Origin: Litorimonas sp964425355
GTDB lineage: Bacteria; Pseudomonadota; Alphaproteobacteria; Caulobacterales; Maricaulaceae
Assembly: GCA_964425355.1 (NCBI GenBank)
Contig: CAYRMO010000072.1
Span: forward strand, 1 to 14,944
Direction: 5' to 3'
Length of the DNA: 14,944 nt
The notes beneath the pieces are model-generated. The model was given only the letters and a program-made list of their open reading frames with translations, was not told the origin of the DNA and searched no databases. Shown piece after piece: positions 7,416 through 14,944 of this stretch. The first letter of the stretch is position 1, and every line of letters starts with the position of its first letter. Both the position numbers and the translations under genes were made by a program.

Positions 7416-10400
7416 TCACGAACTGCCATCGATATTTATAAACTGGATACGAGCATTGATCGCCTGATGTCGCATGATGATTATCGATTTTTCATTTCGA
7501 GGTCCTAACTTTAGAAGCTCCTTTGAAATTTTTGCGGCTTTGGAAGATCCTGAAAAGCCTCTTAGGTAGTGTTCGATTTCTTGACCTAATCCAATTTCCG
7601 CGAAACTGGCCGCAAAGAGTAGACTATCCAAGCAGTCGCCTAAACCGCGTTTTTTCCGATCAACGTTTGGCAACCAAGTCTCCAACATCTCGGATAAAAC
7701 AAACGCATGTAGTTTTGAAACTTGAGCTGCTTGTTTGAGGCTTGGGTTTGGACGAGTGAGTTTTATCCAAGCCGCGTCAGATAATTTTGTAAATATTTCA
7801 GCCATTAGATAAGGGTCAAATTGCCCGGACTCGGTGCCTTCAATAAGCGCATCTATACTCAATCCTTGCGCATCGGCATCTCGACCAAACATGCCAAGCG
7901 CCAAGACTAAATGCCCTAATTCGCCCCAAGGTCTATTTTTTTGAAAGAGAGCATCTAAACTCCCATGAACGGGCTCAAAACTATTTGCCTTGTCATCAAT
8001 TCTCGAGACCATGCCTCTAATTGCGGAACGATAGGACATAGCCGGGTATAAAGGGAATAATTTCGGGTACCATTGCCTATCTTGGCTTGATCTGTCTTCA
8101 TAATGATATCTGTTAGGCCTTGGGTGATGACCTAACATAACTGCTGGCATATTAAATTCGAGGATAGACGAGCTTCTTTTGAATAGTTTTTTCTTGCCCC
8201 GTGCGGAAACCAATGGCTTGAATTTAATAGGTGAATCAAATCGATTTTCACCTTCAAGATACCAAGCCGTATTATGTGGCGACACGGCGCCAGGCGGTAT
8301 TGATGTGACGTTTAAAGATGCAAATAGCTCAGTCCAATCTTTGAGAGGATCACGCGCCCGCGCCGCACTCATCCAGACTTCAAGATTAGATTTATGGGTG
8401 ATTTCCGGATCATCGATGATCCCCAAAGTGAACGCTGCAAGATGCTTTAGTGGCTCTGAAAGAGAGGATATCGCATTTGCCACCTTATCCCTATGATCGG
8501 GTGCCAATCGCAATAGAGAGTAACTTAAATCAATCGGGTCATTTTCTTTGATTTGACCTAGTCTTTGAACCCAAATTTTGGGGCATATCCAACCATTTTG
8601 ATGGGTGGGGGTACAAATACGACCAGGTGCTTTTCCTTTTCGAATTTCGGAAATGAGCCACCAAAAGTGACTTGTCATTGGCCCATCTTCGCGTTTCCAA
8701 ACACGCGAGCCTGCGTTATAGACAGCTTTATCTACCGCGCTCTTTTTATATTTCAATTTAAGATAGGTTTTAATGAGTTCGCCAATTGCAGTTCCATAAA
8801 GCGGCGCATCCATTAAATCCCATTGATTTTCGTCTTTTGCCTCCATTTTCAGACGATATTTTAGAGGCTCAACTCTGGCTTGAAAGTCCTCATCCGGCAC
8901 ACGAGGAATCGTTGCGATCCCGTGCGCAATACGTTCTGATTCGATTCGATCATCCGAATTTTCGATAAAAGCCGCAATGCAAGACAAGAGTTCATCTTGC
9001 GTTTCAATTTGGTCTATCGGGTCAACAGTATGAAGAACCTGCATCCGCATGATGTCAGATGAGATCGGAGCATATCTAAATGGCGATTTTAGGAGTTCCG
9101 TTATTCCCCAATACTGTTTTTGATCTTCAGACAGTTTAGACATGTCCAAATCAGGCGGCTCTTCAGATTGAACGGATATGCCATCGTCAAAATATGCTAG
9201 GCCATTTTGCGTGCCAGCCAATTTCGTCAATCGACCCTTTAGGTGCGGTAAAACAATATCAGTGTAATCGAGCAATTTTAATTTGATTTCGTCAGATAAT
9301 TGAGCATCAAGTTTTTCCAAGCCTTCTAGAGACGCTGTTTGAACATCTCCATTTTCATGCGCAAAACCCGCCATATAGACGCTCGCAACCTCATCAGATT
9401 TGTCCGGGTTTGACTTTTGGATACGGGTCGAAAATTTTGTCGCCGCCATGGCATGAGATTTGGTTGGTAGGCTGTAGATAATTGGAAGCTCACCTAAACA
9501 TGCCTCAATATTTAGAGATTTTTGTTTATGCAAAGCCGAAAGTTGATCCAGACCAAACCTTGCGACAGGCGCAATTGGGCTTGCCAAGAGCTTTCGATAT
9601 ATATCTTCACGTTGCTTTAATTCTTTCTTCGTCGCTTTCAGAGATTTGTGAAACTTTGCCACGCCCGAAAGCTGATTGGATTTCAGGTCTGCATTTAGAG
9701 CATTGAGAGATTCATCTAACAATTTGGTTCGATCCAATGTGCCATCAGATTCGAGCTTTATTAATGCCTCAGACCATGTTTCATAGTCGCTTGTCGCTCC
9801 CTTTTTCAACCAGCTATTTGTATTAAACGCCATGCTTTCAACACAGAAAACACTATATACATCCGACATGAGCAAAGATGATGCGCGCAATTGGGAAGAA
9901 ATATTGGGCGCTGCAATATGTTTCTTATTTTTAGCGTCCCATCCATCCGCAGTTCGCATAAGATGGTTCGCATATAGTGCAAAATAAGCATCAGTCCTGG
10001 GTTTTTCGATCAATTTATTTTCAATGAGTTTAAAAACAAATGGAAAAGATAATCGAGGCCAGTCCTGATCAAGTTGATGATCAACCCAGTCTCCTAGCCA
10101 ATCTGGTTTTCGGTCCATGAGAATATTTAGTAATTGATCATCATGGGTTCGAAAAAATATCGTATTGGATTTTAGCGCTGATACTGGCGCAACCGCGAAA
10201 AGCGCTAGGACTGAACGATCCAACAAGCCCCTGACCCAATTGGCTTGGCTCATCGACATACCATGTGACGTTTTTTTATAGGTGGCCTTATGGGCCTTTT
10301 TTAAAACCTTATTCAAGCGCCCGGAAGCACCGGAAGTCTCTTTGTAATCCCAGGAATTTTGAGACCGGTTTATATGGCGATATAGCGTTTGGGCCGTCTT

Positions 10401-10505
10401 TGAGAGTTTTTTACGTTCCTGATCAGACAGCTTAGAAAAGGCCGCGCGGAAATCGTCAAAATTAGATGTTTCAATAACATGCAGTTCCAACGTTTCAGGA
10501 CTCAC
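7416..10505 (-). CDS. Large DUF6493-type protein, partner of the SWIM zinc-finger protein
   Basis: The protein has 1029 residues with no signal peptide or membrane segment, so it is cytosolic. The start is GTG (10503-10505), overlapping the TGA of the upstream SWIM gene as GTGA; this indicates translational coupling and a fixed partnership. The sequence is mainly helical and repeat-like (many ALxxL-type helices, e.g. LSRDQE-like acidic/basic segments near the N-terminus), with an aromatic, proline-rich stretch late in the protein (MLGHHPRPNRYHYEDRSS, then WYPKLFPLYPAMSYRS). I see no ATPase, nuclease or protease motif. The size and invariant pairing with a SWIM protein match the DUF6493-type family known next to SWIM genes in actinobacteria and Bacteroidetes; this assignment is from memory and context. 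A scaffold, adaptor or HEAT-like binding role is a guess. The gene stops just inside GNAT remnant 2. Confidence 0.6.
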   Translation of the reverse strand: MSPETLELHVIETSNFDDFRAAFSKLSDQERKKLSKTAQTLYRHINRSQNSWDYKETSGASGRLNKVLKKAHKATYKKTSHGMSMSQANWVRGLLDRSVLALFAVAPVSALKSNTIFFRTHDDQLLNILMDRKPDWLGDWVDHQLDQDWPRLSFPFVFKLIENKLIEKPRTDAYFALYANHLMRTADGWDAKNKKHIAAPNISSQLRASSLLMSDVYSVFCVESMAFNTNSWLKKGATSDYETWSEALIKLESDGTLDRTKLLDESLNALNADLKSNQLSGVAKFHKSLKATKKELKQREDIYRKLLASPIAPVARFGLDQLSALHKQKSLNIEACLGELPIIYSLPTKSHAMAATKFSTRIQKSNPDKSDEVASVYMAGFAHENGDVQTASLEGLEKLDAQLSDEIKLKLLDYTDIVLPHLKGRLTKLAGTQNGLAYFDDGISVQSEEPPDLDMSKLSEDQKQYWGITELLKSPFRYAPISSDIMRMQVLHTVDPIDQIETQDELLSCIAAFIENSDDRIESERIAHGIATIPRVPDEDFQARVEPLKYRLKMEAKDENQWDLMDAPLYGTAIGELIKTYLKLKYKKSAVDKAVYNAGSRVWKREDGPMTSHFWWLISEIRKGKAPGRICTPTHQNGWICPKIWVQRLGQIKENDPIDLSYSLLRLAPDHRDKVANAISSLSEPLKHLAAFTLGIIDDPEITHKSNLEVWMSAARARDPLKDWTELFASLNVTSIPPGAVSPHNTAWYLEGENRFDSPIKFKPLVSARGKKKLFKRSSSILEFNMPAVMLGHHPRPNRYHYEDRSSQDRQWYPKLFPLYPAMSYRSAIRGMVSRIDDKANSFEPVHGSLDALFQKNRPWGELGHLVLALGMFGRDADAQGLSIDALIEGTESGQFDPYLMAEIFTKLSDAAWIKLTRPNPSLKQAAQVSKLHAFVLSEMLETWLPNVDRKKRGLGDCLDSLLFAASFAEIGLGQEIEHYLRGFSGSSKAAKISKELLKLGPRNEKSIIIMRHQAINARIQFINIDGSS

Positions 10506-11833
10506 CGTGTAGCCTCCGAGACGATCTGTGCCGCAAGGATATGTTTACACGGTCCTCTATTGCCTTGGTGTTTGGAGAACCACGGACATGTACAGCTTGG
10601 CGGTGAAGCTGTACCTAACTTAACTTGATGGGTCGTTCCCGTTCCTCTTACCAAATAGACGCCATTTCCCTTTGCCTGAACACCATTTTCGGCAACCAAT
10701 TTTCGAGCCCCTTTTAATCTAGGTTGCATGGCTTCTACTTTTGAAAGCTCAAATGGAAGTTCGCGGTAAAAATATTTTTCTGCACTTGCATCATATCCCG
10801 CCAATCCTCGCGTGGATAAAACAGCGATAGCATCCTCCACGACATTTGCGGGTAGGTCTGTTTTTGACGCAATATTTCCTGCCGAAATGTGAGCCCCCCA
10901 TGTAAGTTGCGCCCGCACCTGCGCAATCACAGCCTCATCTGGTGCACGGGCTAATTCTTCCAAGACCTGTCCTTCGCCTGAAAATCCCCTATAGATTTCG
11001 GGCGATATTACCATGAGAAACCTACCTGATGGCAAAACAACTTCCCACGCACTCGTTCCTTCATCTTCACTGGTCCAAACCCGTAAAGATTTAGCCAGAG
11101 GCAAGATGGGTTCAATCGCTTTGACCCGGTGTGTTCCAAAAAATTGAATCGCGCCTTTTTGAGGTCTGTGCGACAAGCGTAAGCCCCGTCCCGAGCTAAC
11201 CGCATAACTTGCGGATTTGGGCCTTGTCGATTTTGGTAGGCTTCGTGAAAATTTTAAGGCCTCAGCGCCGCTGATCTCAATCACAGGCTTAAGACGCCGT
11301 TGATAAGATTGGACTTCTGAAAAACTCTTAATCCACCTAACCGGTAATTTGACCTTCTTTTCAACGACTTTTTCATTTCCGGTAGAGAGGACGACCTCAT
11401 CACGCCCCACAGCAAAATCCATATTATCGCCATCTCTTAATCGAATGAGGGCGTTACGCATTGGCTGATTAAAATCGACATTGGTCGTGCCTCTACCTTG
11501 ATGGGTTGAGTTAAAACTTTCCGCTGGGAGATCTACCCGCGCATAAACGCCACAGCATCCCGAAAATCCTTCCAATCGCAAAACCTCTTCGTGGCTGGTC
11601 AAAACAGGATCAAGTATTGTCGGCATCGGTTTAAAATAATGGGTGCGGACGATATCGGATAAAGTATGCAACATGAGGCCCAATTCACGGGGCTTACGTG
11701 CTTGACCATCGAAAAAATAAGGCTGTGTGGCATCGGCGCTACATGTGGCCAAGGATAAATTCGGCCGCCCGGTATCATTGGCGGCAATGCCCGACTCAAA
11801 GGCGTATTTATAGGTAAAATCTAAACTCGCCAT
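10502..11833 (-). CDS. SWIM zinc-finger protein with winged-helix-like segment
   Basis: The 443-residue cytosolic protein starts at ATG 11831-11833 with a strong SD (AAGGGGG, about 5 nt upstream). The C-terminus holds a SWIM zinc finger, CxCx12CxH: Cys414, Cys416, Cys429, His431 (SCTCPWFSKHQGNRGPCKH). Before it, residues about 305-360 look like a winged-helix unit (NIASKTDLPANVVEDAIAVL) ending in GYDASAEKYFYRELPF, a block I recall from this SWIM family, as in YehQ-like proteins. SWIM domains bind nucleic acid or protein. In other genomes related SWIM genes sit with MoxR-type AAA+ and VWA genes (e.g. the E. coli yehLMPQ cluster); here only the DUF6493-type gene follows, overlapping by 4 nt. 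A sigma70-like promoter lies just upstream. The function is unknown; a chaperone-like or conflict-system role is inference. Confidence 0.8.
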   Translation of the reverse strand: MASLDFTYKYAFESGIAANDTGRPNLSLATCSADATQPYFFDGQARKPRELGLMLHTLSDIVRTHYFKPMPTILDPVLTSHEEVLRLEGFSGCCGVYARVDLPAESFNSTHQGRGTTNVDFNQPMRNALIRLRDGDNMDFAVGRDEVVLSTGNEKVVEKKVKLPVRWIKSFSEVQSYQRRLKPVIEISGAEALKFSRSLPKSTRPKSASYAVSSGRGLRLSHRPQKGAIQFFGTHRVKAIEPILPLAKSLRVWTSEDEGTSAWEVVLPSGRFLMVISPEIYRGFSGEGQVLEELARAPDEAVIAQVRAQLTWGAHISAGNIASKTDLPANVVEDAIAVLSTRGLAGYDASAEKYFYRELPFELSKVEAMQPRLKGARKLVAENGVQAKGNGVYLVRGTGTTHQVKLGTASPPSCTCPWFSKHQGNRGPCKHILAAQIVSEATR

Positions 11834-11853
11834 ATATCCCCCTTAAAATTATG

Positions 11854-11881
11854 ATTATAGCAAAAAGTACTACTGGAACAA
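11854..11881 (-). promoter_or_regulatory. Sigma70-like promoter of the SWIM/DUF6493 operon
   Basis: On the minus strand TTGTTC (11876-11881) and a consensus TATAAT (11854-11859) are separated by 16 bp. The -10 box ends about 20 nt before the SWIM start codon, with a good SD in between. A second TATAAT occurs at 11882-11887 without a clear -35 box. Confidence 0.55.
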
Positions 11882-11936
11882 ATTATAGCCCGTTAAAATT
11901 AACTTTGGATAGGCCTTTCTGGCAAGCCAAATTTTT

Positions 11937-11996
11937 AATCAAAAGCTGGGCTGGACAAAATCTGGCGAGATGGTCAAACATATTTAGGGTTGAGGG
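11937..11996 (+). pseudogene. GNAT acetyltransferase 3'-end remnant, copy 3 (shortest)
   Basis: Codons from 11937 read NQKLGWTKSGEMVKHI then TAG (11985-11987), the last 16 codons of the same GNAT family. By eye, 46 of 51 bases match copy 2 and 45 of 51 match copy 1. The bases after the stop (GGTTGAGGGG) resemble those after copy 1. In the same frame the preceding codons (AFLASQIF) do not match the other copies, so detectable homology starts at about 11937. The orientation is the same as copies 1 and 2. Confidence 0.75.
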
Positions 11997-12073
11997 GGAA
12001 TAGGACTGTTTTAATGACGTTTAGTATTGAAATTTGGTTTTGACAAAGGCTTACAGAGTTTCCCGAATGAAAT

Positions 12074-12733
12074 TTATCCCGTTGCTGCGCCGACCCATTT
12101 ACAAAATGGGTCTGACGATTCGGTGCCAATTTTGGACATTTCTTTTACTATATCGCTCGCCCGTTTAGGAATGACGACATCGAATTCTTTCTCTAACCAG
12201 CTTCTTAGACGGGTGGGCGGATGAAACGTTTCTCCTTCATCAATTAACTCGGAGGGCAAACGGTCGTGATCTTCAGGCCAACACAGTTCGGAATATCCGA
12301 TAGCCAATAATCGCAAAAAATCTAACGGGCTATCAACCCATTTTCCAATCATTGTCGATCCAGACCCGGAACCAAGATGTACAATGTGTTGCTTGCCTTT
12401 TTCATCCAGCCAAAAGGCAGCAGATGAACCATCTGCTCCGGTTTTTGAAAATATTTTAAGTTTGGAATTATGATCCGGGCTCTCACTGCCAAGCCACCAC
12501 GGGTCTTCTACAGGTTTGTGAATCATGAGAGAACTTATATAGCTTGGCCCCAACACTCGTGGGTCGACCACGATAAAATCCTCTCCACTGTTCGATATGC
12601 CGATACAATTATTGGCTACAGCCCAATGAAAAAACTTCACAAATTCATCTGGTACATACATCTCTTTGGAAAGTCCGGATGAAAAGTCATTCAAAAAAAT
12701 TTCCGCACGCTTATTCGTAAATTCAGTGTCCAT
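12074..12733 (-). CDS. SMI1/KNR4 (SUKH)-like protein, possible orphan immunity protein
   Basis: The 219-residue protein has no signal peptide or membrane segment. The central and C-terminal parts fit the SUKH pattern: a hydrophobic strand with acidic residues (GEDFIVVDP), WLDEKGKQHIVHLGSGSGST followed by PLDFLRLLAIGYSELCW, and a C-terminal SSDPFCKWV block that I associate with SMI1/KNR4-annotated proteins. SUKH proteins are frequent immunity factors for polymorphic and contact-dependent toxins. No toxin gene is adjacent, so it would be an orphan, or it has another role. The SD at the ATG (12731-12733) is weak. It lies just beyond GNAT remnant 3, within the AT-rich block. The family call is from pattern memory and uncertain; the coding status is well supported by length and composition. 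Confidence 0.6.
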   Translation of the reverse strand: MDTEFTNKRAEIFLNDFSSGLSKEMYVPDEFVKFFHWAVANNCIGISNSGEDFIVVDPRVLGPSYISSLMIHKPVEDPWWLGSESPDHNSKLKIFSKTGADGSSAAFWLDEKGKQHIVHLGSGSGSTMIGKWVDSPLDFLRLLAIGYSELCWPEDHDRLPSELIDEGETFHPPTRLRSWLEKEFDVVIPKRASDIVKEMSKIGTESSDPFCKWVGAATG

Positions 12734-12795
12734 ATTGATTGCATCTTTTAAGCGTTTTGAGGGGGAGGCGGAGCTTTCCCTGTGGAATAAGGGTG

Positions 12796-12984
12796 TCAGA
12801 TAAGTGCATCCAAAGCGGAATCGTAATAGCCGTAGATAAGCAACGCCGCGCCAGAAACTAGCATCATTAATCCAAAATACCGTGGATTTAAATCTTCATC
12901 CAGAGTTACCCATTTACGACGACCAAAAAAGAAAATCAAACCCGCCAAAATCAATGTAAAACCCGTCGAACCAATCGTGACCAT
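12796..12984 (-). CDS. Small two-helix membrane protein
   Basis: The 62-residue protein has two hydrophobic segments (GFTLILAGLIFFFG near 8-21 and YFGLMMLVSGAALLIYGYY near 36-54) separated by a charged loop (RRKWVTLDEDLNPR). GGAG lies about 8 nt before the ATG at 12982-12984, which supports translation. I recognise no specific family. The 62-bp gap to the SUKH-like gene on the same strand would allow co-transcription. It could be a toxin-like, regulatory or purely structural small membrane protein; nothing decides this. Confidence 0.6.
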   Translation of the reverse strand: MVTIGSTGFTLILAGLIFFFGRRKWVTLDEDLNPRYFGLMMLVSGAALLIYGYYDSALDALI

Positions 12985-13279
12985 GAATATCGCTCCGTAT
13001 CGGGTGTCTAATCAGAGTATGCCTCTAGTGCCCGTTTAGATCATAAAAATATTAAAAATTTGGGCTACTGCGCAAATGGAGTGAGTCATGGCCTTTAATT
13101 GCTTTTAGGCTTCAGCCAAGATTGTTTCAATAAATCGACAATGGATGTAGCGTTGTGATTATCGCGAATGGTGCGAAAGAAGATAAGTCCGTTTGGTGGC
13201 ATAGCGGACATTGAAAGCTAGTATTGCAATTCAACTAACTCACGTTAACTTAAGACCAAAATCAATCTGAGGGGTTAGA
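12985..13279. other. Intergenic region, no gene seen
   Basis: About 295 bp between divergently transcribed small membrane protein genes. I find no convincing open frame, RNA gene or strong hairpin; only frames of fewer than about 20 codons occur. It must hold the promoters of both flanking genes, but no clear -35/-10 pair stands out. Confidence 0.5.
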
Positions 13280-13591
13280 ATGGCAATTCTAAAGAAGACA
13301 AAATTATTCGACTGGATTGGCCTGGTTCTAATGCTTGGCACAGGTTACTTTTTGAATTTAACTACACCTGATTTAGAATTACTCCCACGTTTTGGTGCTT
13401 TGTGTGTGATTGTTGCATTATTTATAGCTGGATTTAATTCTAGATCACCAATCTATGAAAATTATGATGGGATGGAAATTAATAAACTACCTTCAATAAA
13501 TGCCGCTGACGAAGTCTTAGAAAAGCATAAAGCTGCTGAAATAGAACGAAAATCTTCTGCCGAACTCGCGAGAGATGCATTGTTCGTTTGA
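13280..13591 (+). CDS. Small membrane protein with charged helical tail
   Basis: The 103-residue protein begins at ATG 13280 with a good SD (GAGGGG, about 6 nt upstream). Two membrane segments (WIGLVLMLGTGYFLNL near 12-27, and FGALCVIVALFIAGF near 38-52) are followed by a cytosolic tail of about 50 residues. The tail ends in an amphipathic, probably coiled-coil stretch (DEVLEKHKAAEIERKSSAEL). I recognise no family. The stop codon overlaps the left arm of an inverted repeat that separates this gene from the RusA-like gene. Confidence 0.6.
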   Translation: MAILKKTKLFDWIGLVLMLGTGYFLNLTTPDLELLPRFGALCVIVALFIAGFNSRSPIYENYDGMEINKLPSINAADEVLEKHKAAEIERKSSAELARDALFV

Positions 13592-13619
13592 GTACCCCTT
13601 TGGGCCGGAATAGGTACTC
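13590..13619. terminator. Inverted repeat at the end of the small membrane protein gene
   Basis: GAGTACC (13590-13596) and GGTACTC (13613-13619) form a perfect 7-bp stem around a 16-nt loop. The left arm overlaps the TGA stop. There is no T run afterwards, so it could be a weak terminator, an mRNA-stabilising hairpin or an operator for the following gene. Confidence 0.35.
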
Positions 13620-13668
13620 TAGTATGGGGGTTTGGTGACTTGATTTCTTGAAGTGATCGGAAATTTCT

Positions 13669-14298
13669 ATGAAATTCAGATTAACGTATACGGGGATAGT
13701 AAAAAGCTCCGGGAATAAACCTAAGACCGTCAACAAGCATGAAATAAGGTTAGCCTTTCATGATCAACTTTCGGTTCTTTGGGCCACTAACCCAATTTTG
13801 AGAGAGTTTTCCCAAGAAAGATTCCCAAATATGGAACGTGCAATTGAGCCTGACCTTGTGGCTGTTCTTCAAGAAGGTCTTGACGGAAATATACCTGACA
13901 CATTCCCTTACTCCGATTTACTGGTGGCCAGATATAACGTTCATGATATTAATTGGCATCCTTTGGTAACAGCAGAAAGCGGTTTAATAAGTGAGGTTGA
14001 CATATTAATGCTCCGTCCAAATGATAGTAAGAGCATAATTCAAGGTGGCGATATTGATGGTAGAGTGAAGACAATATTCGATGCGTTGTCCATTCCTAAA
14101 AATGGAGATGTTTTGTCAAAATTCCCCAAGCCGCCAGATGTCTTTTATACTTTGCTATCCGATGATTCATTGATTTCAAAAGTATCGATTGATACTGATG
14201 AGTTACTTGAATTGGATGTAGCTCGCGATCCGAATTTTGCTCACTTGGTCATTGAGATTACAACCAGAAAAAGAAATGAACCTTATATCCATATTTGA
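13669..14298 (+). CDS. Hypothetical protein with RusA-like acidic signature
   Basis: The 209-residue soluble protein starts at ATG 13669 with a moderate SD (CGGAAA). The best-conserved-looking part is Asp111 (SEVDILMLRP), then GGDIDGRVKTIFDALSIP with Asp128, Asp130, Lys134 and Asp138, then SDDSLI with Asp165-Asp166. The order D-x-D, K, D-A-L, DD-x-x-I is the active-site pattern of RusA-type Holliday junction resolvases, which use paired aspartates and a lysine to cut branched DNA. The usual Asn of D-x-D-N is Gly131 here. The protein is longer than RusA (about 120 residues), with roughly 90 residues before the core. I infer a RusA-fold relative; whether it is a nuclease is open. It is a stand-alone gene beside clpB, not in a phage context. 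Confidence 0.65.
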   Translation: MKFRLTYTGIVKSSGNKPKTVNKHEIRLAFHDQLSVLWATNPILREFSQERFPNMERAIEPDLVAVLQEGLDGNIPDTFPYSDLLVARYNVHDINWHPLVTAESGLISEVDILMLRPNDSKSIIQGGDIDGRVKTIFDALSIPKNGDVLSKFPKPPDVFYTLLSDDSLISKVSIDTDELLELDVARDPNFAHLVIEITTRKRNEPYIHI

Positions 14299-14335
14299 GC
14301 TTTAGCTGACGTCTGCTGTGGCGATAACTCACCCC

Positions 14336-14944
14336 CTACCCCTTCACAACACTCATCCTAATCTTCCCGCCCGCAATATCGACCTTCACCGTATCGCCAT
14401 CCGCAATGCGGCCTGCGAGGAGTTCACGCGCTAACTCGTCCTGAACCTGTTTCTGGATCACGCGTTTTAACGGGCGTGCGCCAAAGCTGGGATCATAGCC
14501 TTGATCGCCCAAATGTTTGCGCGCCGCTTTGGATAATTTGAGCGTTATGTTTTTATCCAAGAGCCAGCCTTGTAGGCGGGTGAGTTGTATATCGACAATG
14601 GCGCCCATATGTTCGGGCTTAAGCCGCTCAAATAATAGAACCTCATCAATCCGGTTTAAAAATTCAGGGCGGAAATGGGCGTTGACTTCGGCCATGACGC
14701 CGACTTTGGCGGCTTGGACATTTTCGCCGTCTGCCAAGTTTAAGAGATATTGCGCGCCAATATTTGACGTCATAATAATCAGCGTATTTCGGAAATCCAC
14801 TGTCCGGCCCTGCCCGTCTGTCAGGCGTCCATCATCGAGGACCTGAAGGAGGATATTAAAGACATCGGGATGGGCTTTTTCGATCTCATCAAAGAGGACA
14901 ACCTGATAAGGTCTGCGGCGAACCGACTCGGTTAGGGCGCCGCC
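14336..14944 (-). CDS. clpB: ATP-dependent chaperone ClpB, C-terminal part (N-terminus outside window)
   Basis: The frame is open to the right edge; 202 C-terminal residues are visible. They cover most of the second AAA+ domain: Walker B VVLFDEIEKAHPDV, DDGRLTDGQGRTVDF, sensor-1 IIMTSNIGAQYL, arginine-finger region FRPEFLNRIDEVLLF, and sensor-2 GARPLKRVIQKQVQDELARE. The C-terminal small domain ends GGKIRMSVVKG. ClpB is the hexameric disaggregase that works with DnaK/DnaJ/GrpE to rescue aggregated proteins after heat stress. ClpB is preferred over ClpA because the loop and C-terminus follow ClpB (DNITLxLSxAA-like and QDELAREL). The RusA-like gene converges on it with 37 bp between stops. Higher GC and codon use resemble the left part, marking core genome. 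Confidence 0.95.
   Translation of the reverse strand, partial: GGALTESVRRRPYQVVLFDEIEKAHPDVFNILLQVLDDGRLTDGQGRTVDFRNTLIIMTSNIGAQYLLNLADGENVQAAKVGVMAEVNAHFRPEFLNRIDEVLLFERLKPEHMGAIVDIQLTRLQGWLLDKNITLKLSKAARKHLGDQGYDPSFGARPLKRVIQKQVQDELARELLAGRIADGDTVKVDIAGGKIRMSVVKG

Noticed and set aside
6055..11996. Integron cassette array with attC sites
   Set aside because: The repeats are coding GNAT 3' ends; I find no paired core sites of the GTTRRRY/RYYYAAC type beside them, cargo genes run in the opposite direction, and no integrase is seen.

Overview
The window looks like chromosomal DNA of an alphaproteobacterium. The clearest anchor is the C-terminal part of ClpB at the right edge. GC content is moderate and Shine-Dalgarno (SD) sites are weak to moderate. 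A marine Hyphomonadaceae/Maricaulales-like host is my guess; nothing in the window fixes the genus. There are no rRNA, tRNA, CRISPR or recognisable transposase/integrase genes.

Left part (1-5971) is ordinary-looking. It holds the 3' part of a polytopic ABC-2-type permease, an AraC-family regulator with a membrane-embedded N-terminal half, and a membrane-anchored metal-dependent amidohydrolase downstream of it. A pair of 21-bp-spaced direct repeats lies between regulator and hydrolase and is a good operator candidate. On the minus strand follow a TraB/GumN-like (DUF5694-type) lipoprotein, whose signal peptide contains a (Met-Ala)9 run encoded by a hexanucleotide tandem repeat, and a glutathione S-transferase.

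Middle part (6055-11996) is an accessory mosaic. Three 3'-terminal remnants of a GNAT acetyltransferase gene lie in direct orientation (6055-6220, 7149-7406, 11937-11996). The first interval between them carries a secreted six-cysteine protein of unknown function. The second carries a two-gene minus-strand operon: a SWIM zinc-finger protein with its own sigma70-like promoter, translationally coupled (GTGA overlap) to a 1029-residue protein that I assign to the DUF6493-type partners of SWIM proteins. Related SWIM genes elsewhere often sit with MoxR AAA+ ATPase and VWA genes; neither is present here, so this would be a reduced version. The GNAT remnants bracket the two cargo blocks, which suggests repeated insertion or recombination at one locus.

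Right part (12074-14298) is AT-rich and carries small accessory genes: an orphan SMI1/KNR4 (SUKH)-like protein, two small membrane proteins, and a 209-residue protein with a RusA-like acidic signature (D-x-D...K...D...DD). ClpB, running off the window, marks the return to core genome.
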